From DATLZB01 sp035574175 (GTDB taxonomy: Bacteria > Pseudomonadota > Alphaproteobacteria > Rhizobiales > Hyphomicrobiaceae), in assembly GCA_035574175.1 (NCBI GenBank), contig DATLZB010000211.1, forward strand, positions 1-14,506: DNA of 14,506 bases, in the 5' to 3' direction. The notes under the pieces are model-generated. The model did not search any database, was not told the origin of the DNA, and was given only the letters and a program-made list of their open reading frames with translations. The translations under genes and the position numbers were made by a program. Below are positions 1-7,026 of the stretch, in pieces. Numbering within the stretch: position 1 is the stretch's first letter; each line of letters starts with the position of its first letter.

Positions 1-93
1 GCCATGTTCAGTCTTCGGAGATCGGATCATTCCCTCAAGCACAGACCGCTCTTCCGCCGTCAGCTTGATCGGGGTCGCTTCTTGGATGTTCAT
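1..93 (-). CDS. IS630-family transposase, N-terminal fragment (cut by window edge)
   Basis: The first 31 codons of a minus-strand gene are visible, beginning with ATG at 93 and running off the left edge in frame. The readable protein includes KLTAEERSVLEGMIRSPKT, which resembles the N-terminal helix-turn-helix start of IS630-type transposases (LT.EER..LE...RS..T pattern). Such enzymes are DDE transposases that insert at TA dinucleotides. The start is supported by a purine-rich AAGGAAGGA stretch just upstream (94-102 on the plus strand as its complement). The DDE catalytic residues lie outside the window, so I cannot say whether the gene is intact. The outer terminal repeat should lie somewhere in 94-246, but the other end is not visible to compare it with, so I do not place it. 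Confidence 0.6.
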   Translation of the reverse strand, partial: MNIQEATPIKLTAEERSVLEGMIRSPKTEHG

Positions 94-246
94 TCCTTCC
101 TTGAATCACGACTCCGCCTCCAGCGATAGTCGGTACTAGCCGGCGTTGGACCGCGGCAGAAACCTAGTGGACAGGAAGTGGGCAAGCCAAACACAAAGCG
201 TTGAGACGGGGCAGGCGCGACGTGCAGGGAAGGGCAGGGACGGCGC

Positions 247-1005
247 ATGGATTGGCATCAACAGATCTTCATCTATTGCGAGCGAGCCGGCGATCCGGGT
301 TTTTGGGCCGAGCCGCTCAACGCGGCGAGCAACGCCGCGTTTCTCTTCGCCGCGGCGCTGGCGCTTGCCGCGTGGTTGCGGCAGCCGCAGCGCGGCGTCG
401 TCGAATGCGCCCTCGTCGCATTGGTGGGCGCGATCGGCGTCGGCAGCTTCCTGTTCCATACGCTGGCAACGCGGTGGGCGGCCCTGGCCGACACGCTGCC
501 GATCACGGCCTTCATGCTGATCTACCTCGGCTATGCGCTGGTACGGTTCGTGGGTCTGCCCCGACTGCTCGGCGGCGTGCTGGTGGCAGCGTTCATGTTG
601 GTGCTGCAAGCGGCAGACGCGGTGCGTTGCTCCGGCGGCCCGTGCCTCAACGGCTCGCTCGGCTACGTGCCGGCCTTGATCGCGCTGGGGTTGGTCGGGG
701 TGGTGCTGAGATGGCGCGGAGACGCGGCGGCCCCGGCGCTGCTTTGGGGAGCACTGATCTTCGCAATCTCGCTGACCTTCCGGACGGTGGACCGAATGGT
801 GTGCCCATGGACGGCAATCACGGGCGGGGCTGTCGGCACCCACTTCGTCTGGCACCTCATGAATGCTCTGCTGCTCCATATGCTGGTGATGGCGGCAATC
901 CGCCATGGGCAGAGGCGGCGCGCCGTGCGAGCGGGGCAGGCGATTGCGCCGACCGAGGGCGGCGCGCATAAAGATGAATGGTCGCGGACGTGGTGGAACC
1001 GGTAG
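247..1005 (+). CDS. Ceramidase-like (alkaline ceramidase / CREST superfamily) integral membrane hydrolase
   Basis: A 252-residue polytopic membrane protein with about seven hydrophobic segments, matching the Pfam ceramidase family (PF05875) in length and motifs. Family members are metal-dependent amidases that release fatty acid from ceramide-type lipids within the membrane. The signature residues are present: GSFLFHTLAT (Ser67, His71), Asp82 in ADTLPI, and GTHFVWHLMNA (His199, His203). The spacing equals that of the zinc site and catalytic residues of human ACER3 (S77, H81, D92, H217, H221). The N-terminal segment has YCE (Glu12) and AEPLNAASN (Glu22), like the family calcium-site region, but the Asp and Asn ligands of ACER3 are not obvious. 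The start at 247 is preceded by AGGGA at 236-240, six bases away. The last seven codons and the stop lie inside the following tRNA gene. Bacterial substrate is unknown; another lipid amide is possible. Confidence 0.85.
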   Translation: MDWHQQIFIYCERAGDPGFWAEPLNAASNAAFLFAAALALAAWLRQPQRGVVECALVALVGAIGVGSFLFHTLATRWAALADTLPITAFMLIYLGYALVRFVGLPRLLGGVLVAAFMLVLQAADAVRCSGGPCLNGSLGYVPALIALGLVGVVLRWRGDAAAPALLWGALIFAISLTFRTVDRMVCPWTAITGGAVGTHFVWHLMNALLLHMLVMAAIRHGQRRRAVRAGQAIAPTEGGAHKDEWSRTWWNR

Positions 1006-1070
1006 ACACACAGGACTTAAAATCCTGAGGGCCAACGCCCGTGCGGGTTCGACTCCCGCCGTCCGCACCA
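984..1070 (+). tRNA. tRNA-Leu, anticodon UAA
   Basis: An 87-base class II tRNA with encoded CCA. The acceptor arms GCGGACG (984-990) and CGTCCGC (1060-1066) pair perfectly, followed by A and CCA. The anticodon arm is CAGGA-CTTAAAA-TCCTG, giving anticodon TAA, which reads UUA/UUG leucine codons. The long variable arm GGGC-CAAC-GCCC and the T arm GCGGG-TTCGACT-CCCGC are complete. The 5' end overlaps the last 22 bases of the ceramidase-like gene. No T-rich terminator follows; a short GC hairpin (GCGCCG-AAG-CGGCGC, 1114-1128) lies 43 bases downstream. Confidence 0.97.
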
Positions 1071-1295
1071 GCCCGGCAAGCGACAGCGCCCAAGCCGCAC
1101 CCTTCGAGCGGCAGCGCCGAAGCGGCGCGACCTGCGGCAACCAATTCGAAACTCTACCAACCTGGGCAGGATTGCAGGACCTCCCTCAACAGCGTGTTCA
1201 GTTCTCCGCCCTTACAATCCGCCGCCATTGGAGCGGAAACCGAACTCATAAAGCGTTAACTTTCGGACGTCCTGTTGCGGGGGCCGGGTGGGAAG

Positions 1296-3983
1296 ATGCT
1301 GAAACGCGCCTTGGCGATCTCTGCCGCAGCGATCTACCGCAACTCGGCCATCGTCTTCGGCTGCATGGTCGCTGCCGGCATTTGGCTCGGCGTGTTCCTG
1401 CACATCAGGGCGGACTACGACAACCAGCAGGCTCTCGTCGCCGAGGACATGAACGGGCTGACCACCGTCCTGCAGGGCCACGTGGTGCGCACGATCAAGG
1501 AACTCGACCGTGCGATGCTCGTGGTGCGCGACTACGTTGAGGTCGAGAGACTGCGGAACGGCGGAGCCGTCCCCTGGCAGAAGCTGCGTTTGCCGCAACC
1601 GGAGGTGCTCGGAGAGGGCGGCTTTCCGATCGGCCTTATCGACGAGTCGGGCCGGCTCGTGCGATCGAACGCACCGCTTGCGAGCGCCGGCCTCGACCTG
1701 GCGGATCGCCCGCACTTCCGCGTGCACCTCAACTCCGGCGGCAAGGATATCCTCTACATCGCTGCGCCGATCCACCGCCCGCAAAGCGGCCGCACCACGA
1801 TCCAGGTGACGCGACCGCTCTTGGCCGAGCCCGGTCGTTTCACGGGCGTGATCAGCGGCACGCTCGAACCCGACCAGCTCTTTCCGCTGCACCCGCCGAT
1901 CGCCATCGGGACAGCCGGCTCGATGAGCGTGCTCGGCCTCGACGGCATCGTACGCGCCAGCGTCGGGACCTCCGCGCTGATGCTCGGTGAGTATCGTGCC
2001 GATTTGGCCCTGTTCGAAGCTTTGGCGCGCGGTGCCGACTACGGTACGAGCCTGGATCGGTCGGACGGGCGCTTCGGCGGGCGGTTCATCGCCTATCGCA
2101 GGCTCGAGGACTATCCGCTGGTGGTTCTAATTTCCAAACCGGAAGACGAGGCCATGTCGGCCCACTACACGAGGCGGACCAACTACGGCCTGTTTGCGGC
2201 GGCATTGAGCTTGATCGTGCTGTTCGGCAGCGCCACCGGCGCCCGATACCAAAGGAAACTGCGAAAGACCGCCGAGGAGCTCGCCGCAAGCAGGGACGAG
2301 CTCGCCAGGCGCAACATGCTGCTCGATACGGCGCTGCACAACATGTCCCAGGGCCTCGCCATGTTCGACGGCGAGGAGCGCCTAATCCTGTGCAACGACC
2401 GTTACGCGGAAATGTACCGCCTGCCGCCCGAGATGAGGAGGCCAGGGACGACGCGCCAGCAGCTCGCCGAGTATCGGATGGCAAACGGCGTCTACTTCGT
2501 CCGTCAGCGGAGCGACGACGCAGCTCGGCGGGGTCCGCGGACAGCCGCCACCATGATCCGTGAGCTGACTGATGGCCGCGTCGTCTGTCTCAACAGGGTG
2601 CCGATGCCGGGCGGCGGCTGGGTCGCCACCCACGAGGATATCACCGAGCGTCGCCAGTTCGAGGCGCGGATCGAGCATATGGCCCACTACGACGGGCTCA
2701 CCGATCTTCCCAACCGAGTCCTGTTCCGAGAGCGGCTCGAACGGGCGCTGGCGGGCACGCGGCGGGGGGACCGGCCGTTCGCCGTGATGCTACTCGACCT
2801 CGACCGCTTCAAGGAGGTCAACGACACGCTCGGGCATGCGAGCGGAGACGCCCTGCTTAAGGCCGTCGCCGATCGCCTCAGGCGGTGCGTGCGGGAGTCC
2901 GATACGGTGGCCCGCCTCGGTGGGGACGAATTCGCGGTCCTGGAGAGCGTCGAGGACGGCGCCAGCAACGCGGCCGCACTTGCCGAGCGCATTGTCACGG
3001 CGCTGTGCACGCCCTTTGATCTCAACGGCCAGATGGTAAGCATCGGAACCAGCATCGGCATCGCGCTGGCGCCCGCGGACGGTACGGATCCGGACCAGCT
3101 CCTCAAGAACGCCGATCTCGCGCTCTACCGGGCCAAGAACGACGGCGGCGATACCTACCGGTACTTCGAGCCCGAAATGAATCGGCGCATGCAGATCCGA
3201 CGCGATCTCGAACGCGACTTGCGGCGTGCCGTCGCCAATGGCGAGCTTGAGCTTCACTACCTGCCGCTCGTCAACTTGAAGGACGACCGGATTTGCGGGT
3301 TCGAAGCGCTGCTACGGTGGAACCATCCCACGCACGGCAGGGTGACAGGCCGTGATCTGATACCGCTCGCCGAGGAGACCGGTCTCATCACCACCATCGG
3401 CGAGTGGGTGCTGCGCCAGGCATGCACGGACGCGGCGAGCTGGCCCGAACATCTCAAGGTCGCGGTCAACATCTCGCCGGCCCAGTTCAAGTACCGCAAC
3501 CTGGTGCAGACCGTGGTGAGCGCCCTGACCGGCGCCGGCCTTCAGCCGCAGCGGCTTGAGCTCGAGATCGCTGAGCGCGTCCTGCTGCAGGACGGCGATA
3601 CGGTGTTCGCCATTCTGAACCGACTGCACGAGCTCGGAGTGAGGATCGCGCTTGACGATTTCGGCACCGGCTACTCGTCGCTCTCCAACCTGCGCCGCTT
3701 CCCCTTCGACAAGGTCAAGATCGATCGGCAGTTCGTCAGCGACCTGTCAGAGGCGAACGTCGATGCCGTTTCCATCGTGCGGGCAGTGGCCCGGCTCGGC
3801 GACAGCCTCGGCATCGCGACGACGGCCGAAGGCGTCGAGACCAAGGAGCAGCTCGAGCGGGTGCGCAAGGAGAGCTGCACCGAAATGCAGGGCTATTTCA
3901 TCTGGCCTCCGTGTCCGGCCAAGGAAGTTGCCATGCTGTTTCCCAATCACCTGCCTAGCCCGGCTCCAGCCGACGCGGCCTAG
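1296..3983 (+). CDS. Membrane-bound diguanylate cyclase/phosphodiesterase (Cache-PAS-GGDEF-EAL)
   Basis: An 895-residue c-di-GMP turnover protein. In order: transmembrane helix (about 17-37); periplasmic Cache-type sensor (about 38-290, with the typical LADRPHFRVH segment); second helix (about 296-315); short coiled linker; PAS domain (about 340-450, ALHNMSQGLAMFD, PAS_7 type); GGDEF domain (from about 461, MAHYDGLTDLPNR); EAL domain (from about 632). The GGDEF motif is intact (ARLGGDEFAVL), with RESD five residues before it, fitting the inhibitory c-di-GMP I-site (RxxD). The EAL domain keeps FEALLRW, VNISPAQF, LELEIAE, LDDFGTGYSS, VKIDRQF, TAEGVET and MQGY, so both activities look possible. 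I chose ATG 1296 because the sequence after it starts a normal cytoplasmic-TM N-terminus; an in-frame TTG at 1275 would add seven residues. No partner gene is adjacent. The 225 bases upstream contain no clear sigma-70 promoter. Confidence 0.93.
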   Translation: MLKRALAISAAAIYRNSAIVFGCMVAAGIWLGVFLHIRADYDNQQALVAEDMNGLTTVLQGHVVRTIKELDRAMLVVRDYVEVERLRNGGAVPWQKLRLPQPEVLGEGGFPIGLIDESGRLVRSNAPLASAGLDLADRPHFRVHLNSGGKDILYIAAPIHRPQSGRTTIQVTRPLLAEPGRFTGVISGTLEPDQLFPLHPPIAIGTAGSMSVLGLDGIVRASVGTSALMLGEYRADLALFEALARGADYGTSLDRSDGRFGGRFIAYRRLEDYPLVVLISKPEDEAMSAHYTRRTNYGLFAAALSLIVLFGSATGARYQRKLRKTAEELAASRDELARRNMLLDTALHNMSQGLAMFDGEERLILCNDRYAEMYRLPPEMRRPGTTRQQLAEYRMANGVYFVRQRSDDAARRGPRTAATMIRELTDGRVVCLNRVPMPGGGWVATHEDITERRQFEARIEHMAHYDGLTDLPNRVLFRERLERALAGTRRGDRPFAVMLLDLDRFKEVNDTLGHASGDALLKAVADRLRRCVRESDTVARLGGDEFAVLESVEDGASNAAALAERIVTALCTPFDLNGQMVSIGTSIGIALAPADGTDPDQLLKNADLALYRAKNDGGDTYRYFEPEMNRRMQIRRDLERDLRRAVANGELELHYLPLVNLKDDRICGFEALLRWNHPTHGRVTGRDLIPLAEETGLITTIGEWVLRQACTDAASWPEHLKVAVNISPAQFKYRNLVQTVVSALTGAGLQPQRLELEIAERVLLQDGDTVFAILNRLHELGVRIALDDFGTGYSSLSNLRRFPFDKVKIDRQFVSDLSEANVDAVSIVRAVARLGDSLGIATTAEGVETKEQLERVRKESCTEMQGYFIWPPCPAKEVAMLFPNHLPSPAPADAA

Positions 3984-4044
3984 GTTCACCGCGAGAGCGG
4001 CTCAGGACTAACGGACTTCAGCCACAACGGTGACCGGAATGACA

Positions 4045-4072
4045 CCGGTCGCCCGGCGAGCAGCGCGACCGG
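4045..4072 (+). other. Hairpin downstream of the GGDEF-EAL gene
   Basis: CCGGTCGC (4045-4052) and GCGACCGG (4065-4072) are perfect inverted copies, an 8-bp stem with a 12-base loop, starting 61 bases after the GGDEF-EAL stop. No T-run follows, so it is not a standard intrinsic terminator. It could stabilise the 3' end of the transcript or be part of a factor-dependent termination region. Confidence 0.35.
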
Positions 4073-4280
4073 GAACTGACAATCCAACGCGCGGTTGGCG
4101 GGTTGCCTTCGCTCCACTGGCGCTCGGACCCGCCTCCTGACGTCGCGCACCTCGTCAACGCAAACCGGTGAGCGGTCGCTCGGTATATGGGCGTGAAGCA
4201 TTGACCCTCACGTTCCCTGCCACACCAACCGGTATGCGGGTCCGCACTGGGCGGCTCTACGTGTCCTGGCTGAGCGGCAA

Positions 4281-4311
4281 GCCTGGGAGCAGTAAGCCTG
4301 TCGAACCAGGC
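4281..4311. repeat. Small palindromic (REP-like) element, candidate
   Basis: GCCTGG (4281-4286) pairs with CCAGGC (4306-4311), and the inner GCCTG (4296-4300) can pair instead with CAGGC (4307-4311) around TCGAAC. AAGCCTG occurs twice (4279-4285 and 4294-4300). The GCCTGTCGAACC core resembles palindromic repeats scattered in many GC-rich proteobacterial genomes. Only one copy is in this window, so repeat status is inferred from shape. Confidence 0.25.
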
Positions 4312-4339
4312 GTTGAGCGGCGCGACGTGCCGGCCCCAC

Positions 4340-4370
4340 AAAAAAAGGCGGGGTCCCGAAGGACCCCGCC
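4340..4370 (-). terminator. Intrinsic terminator of the symporter operon
   Basis: Read on the minus strand, GGCGGGGTCC and GGACCCCGCC form a perfect 10-bp stem closed by a TTCG loop (the very stable C-UUCG-G tetraloop), followed directly by seven T. It begins 21 bases after the symporter stop codon. This is a textbook rho-independent terminator. On the plus strand the stem is preceded by the A-run and followed by GATTTTCG, so it would be a weaker terminator in that direction. Confidence 0.95.
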
Positions 4371-4391
4371 GATTTTCGCCCCTGAACAAGA

Positions 4392-6569
4392 TCAGGTGGT
4401 CTTCTCCTCGAGCACCGTGCGCCCGCGCGGCTTGCGGATCTCGTCGACGAGCGCCTGCATCTCGGCCGACGGGGCCTTGGTGAACAGGCTGACCACGATG
4501 ATCACCAGGAACCCGAGCGGCGCGCCCAACAGCCCGCAGTTGATGTTGTTGAGGTCGAACCAGCCGACCTTGTTGGCAAGCGGATGCGCCAGCGGCGGCC
4601 ACATCTCCCAGGCATTGGGCGCTGCCATTGCCTTGGCGAGGTCGGGGATCAGCGGCCTGCCCGTCGCCGGGTTGTAGAGCGACGTCATGCCGAGATACTC
4701 CACGCCGAAGGCCGGGAAGTAGCGCGTGATCACGAGATAGGCGATGCACAGCCCGAACCCGGCGATGATGCCGGCGATCGCCCCGGCCGTTGTGGCGCGC
4801 TTCCACCAGATGCCCATGACGAGCGCCGGGAAGTTGCCGGCCATGGCGAGCGAGAACGCCCACCCCACCATCGCCAGGATGTCGGACGGCCGGGTGGAAG
4901 CTGTCGCCGCCGCGGCCACCGCCACGAACAGCAAGAGCACGCGCGCCACGATGAGCCGCTTGGCCACGCTCGTGGCGCCTGCCCAGAATGGGGCGACCCC
5001 GAGCAGGATCACCGCCATGCCGCCGAGCAGCAGCCAGTTCCACGGCAAACCGTAGACCGGGCTTGCGCCGGTGGCGAACACGCCAATGGCCAGGACCGCG
5101 ACCCCGACGATCGTGCCGATGACGGTGTAGCGCGCGGCCGGCCTGAGCGGCGTGATCATGTTGTAGTAGATGTCGTGGGAGAGCGCGTTGGCGATGGCGA
5201 GCAACAGGCCGTCCGCGGTGGACAGCGCCGCCGCCAAGCCGCCGGCTGCGACCAAGCCTGAGATCACATAGGGCAGGCCCGCGATCTCCGGCGTGGACAG
5301 CACGATCACGTCCGTGTTGATGACGAAATCCTGCAGCCGCACGACGCCCGGATGCCCGGCGATCGCCTTGCACGCCGCGATCACCGCATCGACGCTCGCC
5401 GCGTTCTTCCCGCACACCTGGATGAGACCGATCTCGCCCCACGTGAACATCCAGGGCCGGATGTCGGCGAGGTTACGGCCGATGATGTTGGTGTACACCT
5501 CGAGCTTCGAGAACGCCGCATAGGCCGGCGCCGAGAAGTAGAGGAGGAAGATGAAGAACAGCGACCACGCCACCGATACCCGCGCCTCACGCACGCTGGG
5601 CGTGGTGAAGTAGCGCATCAGGATGTGCGGCAGCGACGCCGTGCCCACCATCATGCACAGGATGATGCCGAAGAAGTTGAGCGGGCTGTAGTTGAAGAAC
5701 GGCTCGATATGATGTTTGAGCGAGCCGGGCGGGCAGTTCGTCGCTGTGCACAGCACCGCCAGGTTCTGTTGCAGCATCTGGCCTTCGCGCGCCGTGATCT
5801 CCTGCAGCGCTTGACCGTAGGTAAGCTCCGGTATCGGGATGCCGTACTTCCTGGTGGACAGTATGATGATCGGCGTCAGGTAGGCGATGATGAGAACGAT
5901 GTACTGCGCGATCTGCGTCCAGGTCACCGCCCGCATACCGCCCAGCATCGAGCACAGCAGGATGCCCGACAGGCCGACGAACACCGCCACCTCGAACTGC
6001 ATGCCGAGGAACCGCGAGGCGATGATGCCGGTACCGTAGACCTGCGCCGTCACGTAGGTGAACGAGCAGCACACCAACACCACCACGGCGAGGAAGCGCG
6101 CGAACGTCCCTCCGAACCGGAAGGCCATGAAGTCGGGCACCGTATAGGCTCCGAATTTGCGCAGGTAGGGTCCGACCAGCAGCGAAACCAGCACGTAGCC
6201 GCCGGTCCATCCCAGCACCCAGGCAAGCCCGTCGTAGCCGAGCAGGAACAACGTGCCGGCCATACCGACGAAGGAGGCCGCCGACATCCAGTCGGCGGCC
6301 GTGGCCATACCGTTGTAGAAGGCGGGCACCCTCCGCCCGGCGACGTAATACTCGGAAATCTGCGCCGTGCGCGTCATCACGCCGATGACGGCGTAGACGA
6401 GCAGGGTGAAAAACACGAACAGGTAGCCGAGCACGCGGTTCGGCACACCGGCCTGCTCGAGCAGCGCAAGCAGCACGACAAAGGCGATGAAACCACCCGT
6501 GTAAGTGCCGTACAGTCGGCCGAGGTTCCGGATGAAATCCGAACTCGCCGCAGCGGTCTGCGTAGCCAT
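4392..6569 (-). CDS. Sodium:solute symporter, VC_2705 subfamily (large subunit; probable short-chain carboxylate uptake)
   Basis: A 725-residue inner-membrane protein with about 13 hydrophobic segments, belonging to the SSS family (ActP/PutP type). It imports a solute with sodium. Typical features are YYVAGRRVPAFYNGMATAAD and ADWMSAASFVGMAG near the N-terminus, MRAVTWTQIAQYI in the middle, and ALSTADGLLLAIANALSHDI, which matches the conserved sodium-site helix. Pairing with a DUF4212 small protein identifies the VC_2705 subfamily (TIGR03648). Two soluble loops each carry a cysteine pair (Cys274/Cys279 and Cys386/Cys400). The ATG at 6569 follows a GGGGGGAAGG stretch and lies 13 bases after the small-subunit stop, so the two are co-transcribed. 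A strong terminator follows. Substrate is not determined; acetate-like or other small carboxylates are the usual guess for relatives, and annotation as acetate permease would be an over-call. Confidence 0.9.
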   Translation of the reverse strand: MATQTAAASSDFIRNLGRLYGTYTGGFIAFVVLLALLEQAGVPNRVLGYLFVFFTLLVYAVIGVMTRTAQISEYYVAGRRVPAFYNGMATAADWMSAASFVGMAGTLFLLGYDGLAWVLGWTGGYVLVSLLVGPYLRKFGAYTVPDFMAFRFGGTFARFLAVVVLVCCSFTYVTAQVYGTGIIASRFLGMQFEVAVFVGLSGILLCSMLGGMRAVTWTQIAQYIVLIIAYLTPIIILSTRKYGIPIPELTYGQALQEITAREGQMLQQNLAVLCTATNCPPGSLKHHIEPFFNYSPLNFFGIILCMMVGTASLPHILMRYFTTPSVREARVSVAWSLFFIFLLYFSAPAYAAFSKLEVYTNIIGRNLADIRPWMFTWGEIGLIQVCGKNAASVDAVIAACKAIAGHPGVVRLQDFVINTDVIVLSTPEIAGLPYVISGLVAAGGLAAALSTADGLLLAIANALSHDIYYNMITPLRPAARYTVIGTIVGVAVLAIGVFATGASPVYGLPWNWLLLGGMAVILLGVAPFWAGATSVAKRLIVARVLLLFVAVAAAATASTRPSDILAMVGWAFSLAMAGNFPALVMGIWWKRATTAGAIAGIIAGFGLCIAYLVITRYFPAFGVEYLGMTSLYNPATGRPLIPDLAKAMAAPNAWEMWPPLAHPLANKVGWFDLNNINCGLLGAPLGFLVIIVVSLFTKAPSAEMQALVDEIRKPRGRTVLEEKTT

Positions 6570-6582
6570 GAACCTTCCCCCC

Positions 6583-6846
6583 TCAGTCGTCTTCCGCGAC
6601 GCCGTGCTCGCGATCGATCTTGTCCTGCTGGTAGGCGAACACGAACAGGATGGCCACGAACGCGATCAGCGACCCCTGCGCGGCCATGTAGAAGCCGAGC
6701 GGGAAGTTGAGCACTGGAATGATGATCTGATTGAGCGGCTTCACGAACATGTGCACGATGTAGCCGAAGAACGCCCAGACCGCGAGATGCGTGAGCATCA
6801 GGTTGGTTGTTCTTCGCCAATGGACTTCGTCGTTGGATTTCTGCAT
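6583..6846 (-). CDS. DUF4212 protein, small subunit of the sodium:solute symporter
   Basis: An 87-residue membrane protein with two hydrophobic helices (about 12-34 and 45-70) and a charged C-terminus (QQDKIDREHGVAEDD). It matches the DUF4212 / TIGR03647 family, whose members are encoded next to VC_2705-type symporters and are thought to be a small partner subunit. Recognisable pieces are HWRRTTNLMLTHLAVWAFFG and FPLGFYMAAQGSLIAFVAIL. I chose ATG 6846 because GGGGAGG lies nine bases upstream; an in-frame GTG at 6879 would add 11 residues that include the ribosome-binding site. It is the first gene of the operon and the symporter starts 13 bases downstream. Confidence 0.9.
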   Translation of the reverse strand: MQKSNDEVHWRRTTNLMLTHLAVWAFFGYIVHMFVKPLNQIIIPVLNFPLGFYMAAQGSLIAFVAILFVFAYQQDKIDREHGVAEDD

Positions 6847-6931
6847 GAGCTGAAACCTCCCCAAATCCAACCGCTGCACGCCTGGAGCCGTTGACCCCGC
6901 CTGTGATTGGATGTCATCTCGGCCACTGAAA

Positions 6932-6980
6932 CTAATCCCATGCCGGCCGTCGACCGCGAATAAGACTTTCGGCTAATCCC
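6932..6980. repeat. Direct repeat CTAATCCC in divergent intergenic region
   Basis: CTAATCCC occurs at 6932-6939 and again at 6973-6980, 41 bases apart start to start, close to four helical turns. Both copies lie between the divergent starts of the DUF4212-symporter operon and the gene at 7027. The placement suits a pair of regulator sites or shared promoter elements, but the motif is short and no regulator gene is adjacent. Confidence 0.3.
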
Positions 6981-7026
6981 GTCGCAGCGGGGCAGGCGAC
7001 GGCACGGGGAGACGAGGTAAACGCCC

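Larger units (their letters stand above)
3984..4339. other. Gene-free convergent intergenic stretch with hairpins
   Basis: These 356 bases separate the end of the GGDEF-EAL gene from the terminator of the opposing symporter operon. Open frames cross it on both strands, but none starts with a ribosome-binding site or gives a recognisable protein. It holds an 8-bp hairpin near the GGDEF-EAL stop (4045-4072) and a set of CCTGG/CCAGG palindromic segments (4265-4311). I see no RNA gene and no further transposase remnant. It may be the 3' untranslated region of the GGDEF-EAL message plus a small palindromic repeat. Confidence 0.5.

Noticed and set aside
1114..1128. GCGCCG-AAG-CGGCGC hairpin after tRNA-Leu
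   Set aside because: A perfect 6-bp stem but no T-run follows; chance hairpins of this size are common at this GC content.
4018..5442. A 474-codon minus-strand open frame overlapping the symporter 3' half and the intergenic stretch
   Set aside because: It reads the symporter DNA in another frame and runs straight through the strong terminator; no domain is recognisable.
5352..6710. A 452-codon plus-strand open frame opposite the symporter
   Set aside because: Its sequence is His/Arg/Gln-rich antisense of a hydrophobic protein, has no ribosome-binding site, and covers two well-supported minus-strand genes.
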